From positions 9,746-73,745 of the forward strand of contig JAITOR010000075.1 of NCBI GenBank assembly GCA_031289855.1: 64,000 nucleotides of DNA. Reading direction: 5' to 3'. Of the stretch, positions 27,271 through 35,900 are shown in pieces. Within the stretch, counting starts at the first letter, position 1; each line of letters begins with the position of its first letter. The notes below the pieces were generated by a model that was not told the DNA's origin, searched no databases, and saw only the letters and a list, made by a program, of their open reading frames with translations. This stretch comes from Rickettsiales bacterium. GTDB taxonomy: Bacteria > Pseudomonadota > Alphaproteobacteria > Rickettsiales > UBA1997. A program made the position numbers and the translations under genes.

Positions 27271-27299
27271 TTGACAAAATAAAAAAAATCAAATAATAT
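27271..27299 (+). promoter_or_regulatory. Promoter of rpoZ
   Basis: TTGACA (27271-27276), 17-nt spacer, TAATAT (27294-27299). Predicted 5' leader about 20 nt, so this unit is not of the leaderless type. Confidence 0.6.
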
Positions 27300-27325
27300 T
27301 GATTTAATAACTAAGATTTTGAAAA

Positions 27326-27754
27326 ATGAAAAATGCTACAATAGAGGATTGCTTAAAGTTAATCCCAAACAAGTTTGAATTAATACTTGAAACAAGTTAC
27401 AGAGCTAAAACTCTTATCAATGGTTTTTCCCCATTATATGAAACTGACAAACTAAGCAATGTAGTTATTTCATTGAATGAAATTGGAAATAATTTATTAG
27501 ATGTGGTGGAATTAAAAAAGATAACTGAAAATGATATTAAAAACAAAGAAAAGTTCTTTGATAACGAAAAAAACACAGAAGAAGTTGAAATTGTAAATGT
27601 TAAAAAAATAGAAAATGTTGATGGCGAAGAATTGAGTGTTGATGGGCAAGCAGATGAAATTGATATTGAAATAGATGAAGAAGAGGAAGATGACGAGATT
27701 AATTTAGGGCTTGATAACGTTGAAGATGAAATTGATGATGATGAAGAAAAATAA
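27326..27754 (+). CDS. rpoZ: RNA polymerase omega subunit with acidic tail
   Basis: Omega (142 aa) aids assembly of beta-prime into RNA polymerase. Residues 1-65 match the family: TIEDCLKLIPNKFELILETSYRAK and VVISLNEIG. Residues ~85-142 are an unusually acidic tail (IDIEIDEEEEDDEINLGLDN and similar) rich in Asp and Glu, longer than in most omegas. It is followed 11 nt later by the PL5-like gene on the same strand. Confidence 0.9.
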   Translation: MKNATIEDCLKLIPNKFELILETSYRAKTLINGFSPLYETDKLSNVVISLNEIGNNLLDVVELKKITENDIKNKEKFFDNEKNTEEVEIVNVKKIENVDGEELSVDGQADEIDIEIDEEEEDDEINLGLDNVEDEIDDDEEK

Positions 27755-27765
27755 AGTAAATAAAA

Positions 27766-28896
27766 TTGTTTGTAGATGAAAAAAATAAACAAAATATATA
27801 TTACTCAATAAATAAAAATGCAGATATTATTTATGAGTTGCGAGATGTGGGAGACTCGTGTCTGAAACAAAACTTTGTATCTGTAACTGAATTTAAAAAA
27901 CCAAATGGAGTGAATCTGCATGAATATTGCAGTTTTGGTTATTACTGGCATCCAGACCCTACGAAGCCCAATGGACTTCCATACATAAAAAAAGATGGTA
28001 TAATAAATGTAGAGGCTAATAAAGGTTGTAAAGTGGCATTAAAAAATATGGCAGAAAGTGTTTTTCATCTTGCGGTGGCTGGACATTATTTGCAAAACAA
28101 GATTTATACAGATTATGCGATAAATCTTTTATATACTTGGTTTGTTGACAAGGATACATATATGAATCCAAATTTAAAGTTCGCACAAATAATTCCAGGT
28201 ATTGATATGATTAGAGGCATTGGAATTATAGATGGACTACCATTTATAACAATTTGTCATGCTCTTGAATATATTAATAATCCAATAATTGATGATATGA
28301 AAAAATGGTTTAGTGAGTATTTGCATTGGTTGAATAGTAGTGAATATGGAAGAATGTTGACTAAAAATAACAAAAATAATCATATATCCTATTACAATGC
28401 ACAACTCATGTGTTATGCGATTTTCACAGACAATGAAAAAATCATCCAAGAGTGTGTTGAAAGATATAAAATAATTTTACAAACCCAAACAAATGATGAG
28501 TGTGCTTTTACTGCGGAATTAACGAGAACTAGAAGTTTACATTATTGTTTGTTTATGTTGGAAAGTCTTGTTATTACCTGCGAATTAGCATTTCAAAGAG
28601 GCATAGATTTATGGAAATACACAACTAATTGTGGGAAGAATATAGAAAAATGTATAGATTTTATGTTTCCATACATTAAAAAGCCTTTTAGATGGCCATT
28701 TCCACAAATAATTGATGAATATATTGCGCCGCAATCTGGATTGCAACTTGGGGCAATTAGGTTGGGAAGAGATGATTATAGAATATTGGATGAAAAAATG
28801 AGAGATGAAATGAAAACAATTTATCCTTTTCTTCATATCGATGAATTAAAGGTGCCTTGTATGGGTGAATTGTGTTTTTTGGAAGGATATTTCTAA
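27766..28896 (+). CDS. Alginate lyase-family (PL5-like) polysaccharide lyase
   Basis: A ~376-aa alpha/alpha-barrel protein of the alginate_lyase family. Typical blocks are YYWHPDPTKPNGLPYIKKDG and KFAQIIPGIDMIRGIGIID. The catalytic elements are visible: Asn205-His206 in KNNHISYYNAQ, Arg in TRTRSLHY and Tyr260. Substrate may be alginate-like or another uronic polymer. No ATG opens the frame; the first usable codon is TTG at 27766 and no signal peptide is seen, though the family is usually exported. A short ATG ORF in another frame (27776, ending after 11 codons) starts just there, so an N-terminal frameshift is possible. It converges on xerC with 4 nt between. Confidence 0.8.
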   Translation: MFVDEKNKQNIYYSINKNADIIYELRDVGDSCLKQNFVSVTEFKKPNGVNLHEYCSFGYYWHPDPTKPNGLPYIKKDGIINVEANKGCKVALKNMAESVFHLAVAGHYLQNKIYTDYAINLLYTWFVDKDTYMNPNLKFAQIIPGIDMIRGIGIIDGLPFITICHALEYINNPIIDDMKKWFSEYLHWLNSSEYGRMLTKNNKNNHISYYNAQLMCYAIFTDNEKIIQECVERYKIILQTQTNDECAFTAELTRTRSLHYCLFMLESLVITCELAFQRGIDLWKYTTNCGKNIEKCIDFMFPYIKKPFRWPFPQIIDEYIAPQSGLQLGAIRLGRDDYRILDEKMRDEMKTIYPFLHIDELKVPCMGELCFLEGYF

Positions 28897-28900
28897 CATA

Positions 28901-29770
28901 CTATCCTCTTGGGTGTATTTTTTTATAGACATCTAACAATCTTTTTTTATCAACCTTTGTGTATATTTGTGTTGTGGAAAGACTGCTATGTCCTAATAAT
29001 TCCTGCAAACTTCTTAAATCAGCTCCGTTTTCCAATAAATGAGTCGCAAAAGAATGTCGTAGGGCATGTGGCGTAGTTGTTACGCTTAAATCAAGCATAG
29101 TTCTTGTTTTTTGTATAACCCGCTCAAACAAAGTTGCCGAATACTGCAAATTTCTTTTACTTCTAAACAAGTAATCGGTTGGCAGAATGGCAAATGGGCA
29201 CTTTTTTACATAAATGTTTATTTTTTCAATAACAATCGGCAGCACAGGTAAATTTCGCATCTTGCCACCCTTTCCTTTGATAATAATCGTATTGTTAATA
29301 TCACCCTTTTTTAAATTCAAAGCTTCGCTAATTCTCAAGCCGCATCCGTAAATCAAGGTGCAGATTGCAATATCACGAGCCACCTGCCATTCATCATTAT
29401 GTATTTCGACCATCATTTCCATTATTTTTTCAATATTCATTACGTCAATTGCTTTTGGAATTCCCTTCTTTACCTTTGGATTTTTCACTACACTAATTAT
29501 TGGATTATCAATCTTTTTGTGCTTTTTTAGGTATTTAAAGAAACTTTTCACACTGGATAGATTTCTCGATAATGTGGCATTTTGCAAATTTAAATTCTTC
29601 TTACTGACCAACCAATTTCTAAAATCACTGTGTCGTAAGGTTTTTATATCTTTTGCACCAATATAGTTAAAAAAATCGGTTAAATCCTCCCTATAGGCGG
29701 ATACGGTGTGTTTTGAGTAATTTTTTTCACTTGCAATATACAACAAAAACTCATTTATAAGTTTATTCAT
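28901..29770 (-). CDS. xerC: Tyrosine recombinase XerC/XerD type
   Basis: A 289-aa site-specific recombinase; Xer proteins resolve chromosome dimers at dif. N-terminal SAM-like domain (FLLYIASEKNYSKHTVSAYREDL), then the catalytic domain with Arg in GCGLRISEAL, Lys in KGKGGKMRN, HxxR in TPHALRHSFATHLL, and the HSSLSTTQIYTKV end with the active Tyr. XerC rather than XerD is a preference based on overall form. Its ATG overlaps the stop of a 53-aa membrane protein gene. Confidence 0.9.
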   Translation of the reverse strand: MNKLINEFLLYIASEKNYSKHTVSAYREDLTDFFNYIGAKDIKTLRHSDFRNWLVSKKNLNLQNATLSRNLSSVKSFFKYLKKHKKIDNPIISVVKNPKVKKGIPKAIDVMNIEKIMEMMVEIHNDEWQVARDIAICTLIYGCGLRISEALNLKKGDINNTIIIKGKGGKMRNLPVLPIVIEKINIYVKKCPFAILPTDYLFRSKRNLQYSATLFERVIQKTRTMLDLSVTTTPHALRHSFATHLLENGADLRSLQELLGHSSLSTTQIYTKVDKKRLLDVYKKIHPRG

Positions 29771-29931
29771 TATATTAATGAAAATATGTCTTTAATTGGG
29801 TTGATGACATAATCGAACACATTTTCACTTAAAAAATCCCAATTATACCACAACATAAAAATAAAGATAAAAAACATCAAAGCCCATTTTCCACCTATTT
29901 TTTCATAAAATTTTGCTAATTTTTCTTTCAT
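29770..29931 (-). CDS. 53-aa single-span membrane protein between yebC and xerC
   Basis: A small ORF beginning MKEKLAKFYEKIGGKW, then a hydrophobic helix (ALMFFIFIFMLWYNW) and a short soluble end. It starts 2 nt after the yebC stop and its TAA overlaps the xerC ATG (TAATG), which argues it is a real coupled gene. No family is recognised. Topology is likely N-in, given the basic N-terminus. Confidence 0.65.
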   Translation of the reverse strand: MKEKLAKFYEKIGGKWALMFFIFIFMLWYNWDFLSENVFDYVINPIKDIFSLI

Positions 29932-29933
29932 AA

Positions 29934-30683
29934 TTATCCTAATTTTTCTGCGATTTCATCGCTAAATTCAAAGTTATAATAAACATTTTGCACATCCTCA
30001 TTATCTTCCAATATTTCAATAAATTTATTGATTTTTTCAGCCTTTTCCAAGTCATCAATCACAACAGACTCATTTGCCACCCATTTTAATGCCGCCTCAC
30101 TTGGTTCTCCAAATTTTGCCATCAAAACATCTCTAACCTTTATAAAATTTTCAATACTTGTTGTAATTTCATGGTATTCTTCATCACTCTCAACATTATC
30201 TCCACCCGCATTTATCACCTCTTCAAGCATAGTATTTTCATCCGCAACTTTTCCTTCAAAACCAATAATACCAATCTTTTTAAACATAAAACTTACACTT
30301 CCAGTTTCACCCATTGCTCCCCCATACTTTGAAAATGTTGAACGAATACTTGAGGCTGAACGATTTTTATTATCAGTTAATGCTTCCACAATAAGCGCAA
30401 TACCACCAAAACCTCGTCCTTCATATCTTATTTCTTCCCAATTTTCACCAGCACCCATTCCTGTTGCTTTTTTAATGGCATTTGTAATATTATCCTTTGG
30501 CATGCTTGCCGCTTTAGCAGCAATTACTGCACTTCGTAATCGTGGATTAAAGTCAGGATTTGGGTCACCTAATTTTGTTGCTATGGTTATTTCTTTCAAT
30601 AGCTTCGTAAAATTTTTACCTCTTTTGGCATCAATAATTGCTTTTTTATGCTTTGTTGTTGCCCATTTTGAATGACCTGACAT
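29934..30683 (-). CDS. yebC: YebC/PmpR-family protein (TACO1-like)
   Basis: A 249-aa YebC-family protein. MSGHSKWATTKHKKAIIDAKRGKNFTKL-type N-terminus (seen here from SGHSKWATTKHKKA) and NPRLRSAVIAAKAASMPKDNI are diagnostic. Family members act as transcription regulators or relieve ribosome stalling at proline stretches. The start at 30683 matches the family; a longer frame to 30740 adds no conserved residues. It heads the yebC-(53 aa)-xerC unit. Confidence 0.93.
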   Translation of the reverse strand: MSGHSKWATTKHKKAIIDAKRGKNFTKLLKEITIATKLGDPNPDFNPRLRSAVIAAKAASMPKDNITNAIKKATGMGAGENWEEIRYEGRGFGGIALIVEALTDNKNRSASSIRSTFSKYGGAMGETGSVSFMFKKIGIIGFEGKVADENTMLEEVINAGGDNVESDEEYHEITTSIENFIKVRDVLMAKFGEPSEAALKWVANESVVIDDLEKAEKINKFIEILEDNEDVQNVYYNFEFSDEIAEKLG

Positions 30684-30744
30684 ATAATATATTAAATTAT
30701 TATAATAAGATGTTACATGTTTTAAATAAATTTTCAACAAAATA

Positions 30745-31407
30745 TTATATATAGTTTTTAACCTGTTTATTTTGTATTGTTATGATTTTATCCAATTTTT
30801 TTGCCAACTCTTGATTATGTGTTACCATTAATAGTGCGGAACTATATTTTTGCACCACTTGTAGCAATAATTCAAAAACATTATTTGCATTCTCCTCATC
30901 AAGATTGCCAGTAGGTTCATCTGCCAATATAATTTTTGGATTATTTATAATAGCCCTTGCGATTGATACTCTTTGCCTCTCTCCACCCGACAATTGATTT
31001 GGTCTATTATTTATTTTATCATTCAAATTCAAATCATTCAAAATTTCAATTGCACGAGATTTTAAATTTTTATTATCGATTAAACTTGGAATTAAAACAT
31101 TTTCTAACACAGAAAATTCTGGTAACAAATTATGAAATTGAAACACAAAACCTATTTCATTTTTTCTAATTGCTGTCTTTTCGTTATCATTCAATAACGA
31201 AATATTCTTATCATTTATATAAATATTACCACTGGTGGCCGTATCTAATAAACCACATATTTGTAAAAATGTAGTTTTTCCACAACCAGAAGTTCCCACC
31301 ATGGCTATACTTTCATTTTCATGAATCGTAAGAAAAGAATTTTTTATTATTTCATTTCCATCCTTATAGGTCTTATTTACACCCTCTAACCTTAAAATTT
31401 CTCGCAT
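30745..31407 (-). CDS. lolD: Lipoprotein-releasing ABC transporter ATPase LolD
   Basis: A 220-aa ABC ATPase of the LolD/MacB branch. Walker A GTSGCGKTT, Q-loop FQFHNLLPEFSVLENV, signature LSGGERQRVSIARAI, Walker B ILADEPTGNLD and the switch His in MVTHNQEL. LolD drives LolCE, which detaches lipoproteins from the inner membrane. No lolC/E permease gene is adjacent. It lies 11 nt after sdaA and is probably cotranscribed with it. Confidence 0.85.
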   Translation of the reverse strand: MREILRLEGVNKTYKDGNEIIKNSFLTIHENESIAMVGTSGCGKTTFLQICGLLDTATSGNIYINDKNISLLNDNEKTAIRKNEIGFVFQFHNLLPEFSVLENVLIPSLIDNKNLKSRAIEILNDLNLNDKINNRPNQLSGGERQRVSIARAIINNPKIILADEPTGNLDEENANNVFELLLQVVQKYSSALLMVTHNQELAKKLDKIITIQNKQVKNYI

Positions 31408-31418
31408 ATCATTCCATT

Positions 31419-32831
31419 TTATTTACATTTTCCACATTCTTCGCAATTATTTATAACGGTTCTTTGAATAATGGTTTTTCGTCCATCTTTTGAGTTAACA
31501 GCCAATCCACCTAATGATGTTTCACGATATTTTGATTGTATATCTCTTCCAACCTGTTTAAGTGTCAAAATTGCCTGATCTAATGTTATAAATAAACTTT
31601 TTTTCTCTTTAATTGCTAATTTCGCACAAGTTATCGCTTTTACCGCATTTATGGCATTTCTTTCAATACAAGGAATCTGCACTAATCCACCTATTGGATC
31701 ACAAATAAGTCCCAAGTTATGAACTAATCCCATTACACTCGCATTTTCAATTTGCGAATCATTTCCACCCAATAGAGCACAAAGTCCAGCACTTGCCATA
31801 GCACATGCAACGCCAATTTCCGCTTGACATCCACCCTCCGCACCTGAAATTGTAGCATTAGTTTTGCATAATATACCAATCACACCAGCAATTAACACGA
31901 ATTTTTTTAAGTTTTCTATTGTGTATTTATTTTTGTAATATACTTCAATAAATTTTACCACCGCTGGAATTAAAGCAGCTGCACCATTGGTTGGGGCAGT
32001 TATTAATTTACCCAAACTTGCATTCTCTTCTGCTCCAGCTAAAGCCCACAAAGCAATCCAATCGAATACATTCAATGGGTCATCCTTTTCTTTTTTTAAT
32101 TTTTTTAATAATACTGGAGCTCGTCTTGACAAATCTAATGTCCCTTCCAAATTACCCTTTCTATTCAAACCATTTTGTATCATTTCCTGCATCACATCAA
32201 TCACTGTTTGCACCCGCTTGTTGATTTCTTCTTCACTTCTAAAACATTTTTCATTTTCTAATACTATTTCATAAATTGATTTTTTCTCCTCTTGACAAAT
32301 CTCCATCAATCCTTGAAAATCCGCAAAATTATATTTTATTTTTTGTGTGAATTTTATGCTATTTATTTCATCTTGCGTAATTACAAAACCTCCACCAACC
32401 GAGTAATATGTTTGACTAAAAATTACCCGTTTATTCTTATCTGTGGCTGTAATTATCATACCATTACTATGATAGGATAACACATCGTTCTTATGGACTA
32501 TAAAATTTTTCTTTCTATCATAATTTATTGGTTTTTTACCACTCAAAAATAATTTTTTTTCAGATTTGATTCTTTCAATTTCAATATCAATTTTATTAGG
32601 CTTTATATTCTCTGGTTGCCAGCCTTCAAGACCCAACTCTATTGCAAGATAAGTGGCATGACCCCTACCGGTCAATGCTAACGAGCCATACAAATCCACC
32701 ACAATATTTTCAATGGTATCAATTCGTTTTTCCACATCCTTTAAAAACATATTAGCAGCAACCATAGGTCCAAATGTATGGGAACTTGAAGGTCCAATGC
32801 CAATTTTAAAAATATCAAAAATGCTTATCAT
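31419..32831 (-). CDS. sdaA: L-serine dehydratase (single-chain, iron-sulfur)
   Basis: L-serine ammonia-lyase (470 aa) turns serine into pyruvate and ammonia with a 4Fe-4S cluster. The beta domain opens with IFDIFKIGIGPSSSHTFGPM; the alpha domain has APTNGAAALIPAVV, EGGCQAEIGVACAMA and CDPIGGLVQIPCIERNA with the cluster cysteines, and a Cys-rich end NNCEECGKCK. Alpha and beta are fused in one chain as in E. coli SdaA. Its presence suggests serine is used as a carbon source. Confidence 0.94.
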   Translation of the reverse strand: MISIFDIFKIGIGPSSSHTFGPMVAANMFLKDVEKRIDTIENIVVDLYGSLALTGRGHATYLAIELGLEGWQPENIKPNKIDIEIERIKSEKKLFLSGKKPINYDRKKNFIVHKNDVLSYHSNGMIITATDKNKRVIFSQTYYSVGGGFVITQDEINSIKFTQKIKYNFADFQGLMEICQEEKKSIYEIVLENEKCFRSEEEINKRVQTVIDVMQEMIQNGLNRKGNLEGTLDLSRRAPVLLKKLKKEKDDPLNVFDWIALWALAGAEENASLGKLITAPTNGAAALIPAVVKFIEVYYKNKYTIENLKKFVLIAGVIGILCKTNATISGAEGGCQAEIGVACAMASAGLCALLGGNDSQIENASVMGLVHNLGLICDPIGGLVQIPCIERNAINAVKAITCAKLAIKEKKSLFITLDQAILTLKQVGRDIQSKYRETSLGGLAVNSKDGRKTIIQRTVINNCEECGKCK

Positions 32832-32879
32832 ACTTCGTGTATATAATAAAAAAATAAAAAGTAAATATATTTTTCAATA

Positions 32880-33959
32880 TTAGAAAAAAATTCCAAGATT
32901 TGCACTAAAATTATTGTTTGTCATTATATTATTTATCAAAACTCCTATTGAAACATTTATTGAAAATTCATCATATACATTATATGCGCCCCCAACCACA
33001 ATCTCCCTTGTAACTCTTTCTTTTTCTAATGCTGAATTCTCCTGCATTTTAACTCTGCCGTTCGTTTGTTGTTTTTGATATACACCAATAGAAACATGCA
33101 TTGTGTTTTCTTTTCCGCTACTTTTTGTAAGAACAATATCACCGCCAATGCTATAAGATGTTACATTTGTTTTTTCCACTAACAAATGAATATATTGCAT
33201 AGAAATACTTGGTATAAATGATATAAAATTCCTTATTATACCAACGTCCCTTCTCCTTGTGCCAAAAATTTTATCCTTATTCAAATTAACTAATGGTATT
33301 TTTCTTTCATTTCCTATTATATACTTTGTTTCATTTCTAATTTCGTATTTTTCAAGATCTATGATGGCTTCTTTGTCATACAAAACAAAATTAAAACCAA
33401 TTTCACCTTTTCCATACATATATCTTGTCGAATATTCATCCTTTGTGCTACCAATTGTTCCGAATCCAGCATTGAATAAAGAATAAAAATTTTCATCATT
33501 CGTTATTATTGAAACATTTGCAATTTGTGAATTTGCTTCAAATTTTTCCTCATCCTTTTTAGCCATTACTTGATTCAAAAGAAGAGAAAAACTAAGAATA
33601 AAATCATTGGATTTTATATCATAATTAAAAACACCACCATAATAAAAAAAATTGTGGTCGTTTTTTCGATTTAAGTATCCATAATCTCCCTCAAACCAAG
33701 AATTATTTTGTGAGTATGTTTCATTCGCATACAATTCATTGTAATTGTATACATTTTCTTTCTCCACAAATGGTATATTATTATGGCCAAATTTTCCGCC
33801 ATACTTGTAGCTTTCATAGTATAAAATTCTTTTATGTAAATTGTTGAATAAAATATTTAAACTTGACATTAAAACATCTGTGGTAAAATTATTGCCCATA
33901 GCAAAAATATTACAAATTAATGTAAAAAATAAAAAAATAAAAAGTGTTTTTTTTATCAT
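32880..33959 (-). CDS. Outer-membrane beta-barrel protein (autotransporter-like)
   Basis: A 359-aa exported protein: signal peptide KKTLFIFLFFTLICNIFAMG, then alternating hydrophobic/polar strands rich in Tyr, Phe and Asn, and a C-terminal strand ending in GIFF, the terminal Phe typical of outer-membrane barrels recognised by BAM. It resembles the barrel domain of autotransporters, but no passenger domain is evident. Its ATG overlaps the lspA stop by 4 nt (ATGA). Function unknown; surface exposure is inferred. Confidence 0.75.
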   Translation of the reverse strand: MIKKTLFIFLFFTLICNIFAMGNNFTTDVLMSSLNILFNNLHKRILYYESYKYGGKFGHNNIPFVEKENVYNYNELYANETYSQNNSWFEGDYGYLNRKNDHNFFYYGGVFNYDIKSNDFILSFSLLLNQVMAKKDEEKFEANSQIANVSIITNDENFYSLFNAGFGTIGSTKDEYSTRYMYGKGEIGFNFVLYDKEAIIDLEKYEIRNETKYIIGNERKIPLVNLNKDKIFGTRRRDVGIIRNFISFIPSISMQYIHLLVEKTNVTSYSIGGDIVLTKSSGKENTMHVSIGVYQKQQTNGRVKMQENSALEKERVTREIVVGGAYNVYDEFSINVSIGVLINNIMTNNNFSANLGIFF

Positions 33960-34474
33960 TTTTTATCCCTCAATTCTTTTATTAATAGCAAAAAAACTCC
34001 TACACATACAACACTATCTGCAATATTAAATGCTGGCCAGTGATATTGTTTTATATGGAAATCTAAAAAATCAAATACTCCACCATAGATAATTCTATCA
34101 TATAAATTTCCAATTCCGCCTCCAATTATTGCAGAATATGTATAAATCAAAAATTTATCACCACTTTGCCAAGATAAATAAAATAAAAATCCAATTAAAA
34201 TAGATGTTATTATGGATAAAATTATTTGCCCGTAAACAATGCCATTAAACATGCCAAAACTTACACCTGTATTTATGACTTTTACTATATTGAAAAAATA
34301 TGTCATTTGTATATAATCGTATATTCCACCAGTTTTTACAGAAAATTCATCCACTTTTGCAAAGGCAATTCTTTTGCTCCATATATCGATTACAAAAATT
34401 GTAAAAATAATTGCAAAACCAATAAAAAAATATTTTTTATTTTTGAAAAACTGGATCTTCAATTTTTTTTGCAT
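33956..34474 (-). CDS. lspA: Lipoprotein signal peptidase (signal peptidase II)
   Basis: LspA (172 aa) cleaves lipoprotein signal peptides at the inner membrane. Four hydrophobic helices and the catalytic Asp motifs are visible: IGGGIGNLYDRIIYGGVFDFLDFH and WPAFNIADS. The opening DIWSKR corresponds to the usual D-x-x-[ST]K. The frame begins 38 nt inside the preceding gene. It serves lipoproteins such as those encoded at 10032, 38135 and 38841. Confidence 0.92.
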   Translation of the reverse strand: MQKKLKIQFFKNKKYFFIGFAIIFTIFVIDIWSKRIAFAKVDEFSVKTGGIYDYIQMTYFFNIVKVINTGVSFGMFNGIVYGQIILSIITSILIGFLFYLSWQSGDKFLIYTYSAIIGGGIGNLYDRIIYGGVFDFLDFHIKQYHWPAFNIADSVVCVGVFLLLIKELRDKK

Positions 34475-35153
34475 ATTCTACCGCTTTTACTTTATACAAC
34501 ATTTGACTTTCTAATATAAGTTTTTTATAATTCGTTCTCTTCAACACATCTCGTACTTCCTGTGTTTGAAGTTCTGGAGTTATTTCTTGCATTTTTCTAA
34601 CCTCTTCATCCAAATCATAACCCTGTAACATTTGTCTAATGGGCGTGGTTACAACATTTCCTATTTTTTTCCCTATTAAATCTTTTGTAAAAACATCCTT
34701 TTTACTCACCATTAATGTAAAAATCATTGGCTTTTGCACAATTGTATTAAAATCATCTCCATTGAGCACCAATACTTTAATTTTAAGCAAATCTCCAACT
34801 TTTATTTTTTTACTTTTTGCAATGGCTTTATCTGTAAATTCCTCTTTTAACTGTTTGGCATCCATTTCTTTTTTTTCTTTTTTTTGATTTTCATTCAATT
34901 CTCTTTGCACCATTCTATTCATTTCTTCTCGTTCTCTTTTTTCCACTTCAAAATGTTCCTTTAATATAGCATTTTGCGGAATAATTTGAAATTTTCCCTT
35001 TTCCTTCTTTTTATCATTAAAAAAGTTTTTAAAATTCACATCTGATTGAGTAACAAACAAAAACACAAGAAAAATCACACCAATCGTTCTTTTAATAATT
35101 TTTTTGTTTAAAAACATCAAAATTTTTTGTAAAACACTTTTTTCGTCGTCCAT
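34437..35153 (-). CDS. Membrane-anchored protein with coiled coil, possibly degenerate FKBP-like
   Basis: A 238-aa protein with one N-terminal membrane helix (IKRTIGVIFLVFLFVTQ, residues ~20-37), a charged coiled-coil stretch (residues ~70-105) and a C-terminal domain. The segment KVGDLLKIKVLVLNGDDF followed by IFTLMVS and LIGKKIGNVV resembles the strand pattern of FKBP-type prolyl isomerases, but the active-site aromatic residues are not evident. It overlaps lspA by 38 nt. Periplasmic location is inferred; function unknown. Confidence 0.6.
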   Translation of the reverse strand: MDDEKSVLQKILMFLNKKIIKRTIGVIFLVFLFVTQSDVNFKNFFNDKKKEKGKFQIIPQNAILKEHFEVEKREREEMNRMVQRELNENQKKEKKEMDAKQLKEEFTDKAIAKSKKIKVGDLLKIKVLVLNGDDFNTIVQKPMIFTLMVSKKDVFTKDLIGKKIGNVVTTPIRQMLQGYDLDEEVRKMQEITPELQTQEVRDVLKRTNYKKLILESQMLYKVKAVEYAKKIEDPVFQK

Positions 35154-35238
35154 ATCTTTATATGATAATACAAAATAAATATAAAGTCAATAAAATAAAC
35201 TTGCTTTATTATAAAATATTTTTACTATAAACTATAAT

Positions 35239-35895
35239 ATGGAAAATGTAGAATTAGATTATATTGATATCGTGCCAGATGTGGTTAATAATGTTATGAT
35301 TTTGTTGCATGGCTATGGTTCATCTGCTGATGATTTAATACCGGTGGCTTTAAGTTTGAGAAGTTTATTACCCACAACTGCCTTTATTTTTGTCAATGCT
35401 CCTATTCCATGTGAAAAAGGCACTGGCGGTTATCAATGGTTTTCATTAAAAACTATGAATTTATTTACAATTTTAAAGGAAATTAAAAAATCATATATGA
35501 CATTAAATAAATTTATTGACAAACAACTTGATAGATTTAAATTAACAAACGAGTATTTAATAATTGGTGGATTTTCACAAGGTGCCATGATGACACTCTA
35601 TACTGGCCCAAGACGATTAGAAGTTCCAATGGGGCTCATAGCTTTTTCTGGCATGATGCCAGATACGATGGAAACTATAAGCAAAGAAATAAAAGTTCGT
35701 CCTGAAACTTGTTTGATACATGGAACGGCTGATGCCGTGGTGCCTTATGCAAGTATGGGGCAGGCAGAAGAATTATTGAAAGAATTGGATATTCCGTATG
35801 AAGCCTTTACGGTTGAAGAAATGGGACATGAAATCAATGATGAGGCATTGGAATATGCGAAAGAGTTTATAACAAAAATATGCAATAAATATTGA
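35239..35895 (+). CDS. Alpha/beta hydrolase, phospholipase/carboxylesterase family
   Basis: A 218-aa serine hydrolase. Oxyanion segment LLHGYGSSADDL, nucleophile GGFSQGAMMT, Asp in HGTADAVVPY and His in MGHEI form a full triad. The family (YpfH/EstB/Lysophospholipase-like) acts on short esters or lysophospholipids. No signal peptide, so cytoplasmic. A TTGCTT/TACTAT promoter ends 10 nt before the ATG and no Shine-Dalgarno is present. Confidence 0.88.
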   Translation: MENVELDYIDIVPDVVNNVMILLHGYGSSADDLIPVALSLRSLLPTTAFIFVNAPIPCEKGTGGYQWFSLKTMNLFTILKEIKKSYMTLNKFIDKQLDRFKLTNEYLIIGGFSQGAMMTLYTGPRRLEVPMGLIAFSGMMPDTMETISKEIKVRPETCLIHGTADAVVPYASMGQAEELLKELDIPYEAFTVEEMGHEINDEALEYAKEFITKICNKY

Positions 35896-35900
35896 TTTTG

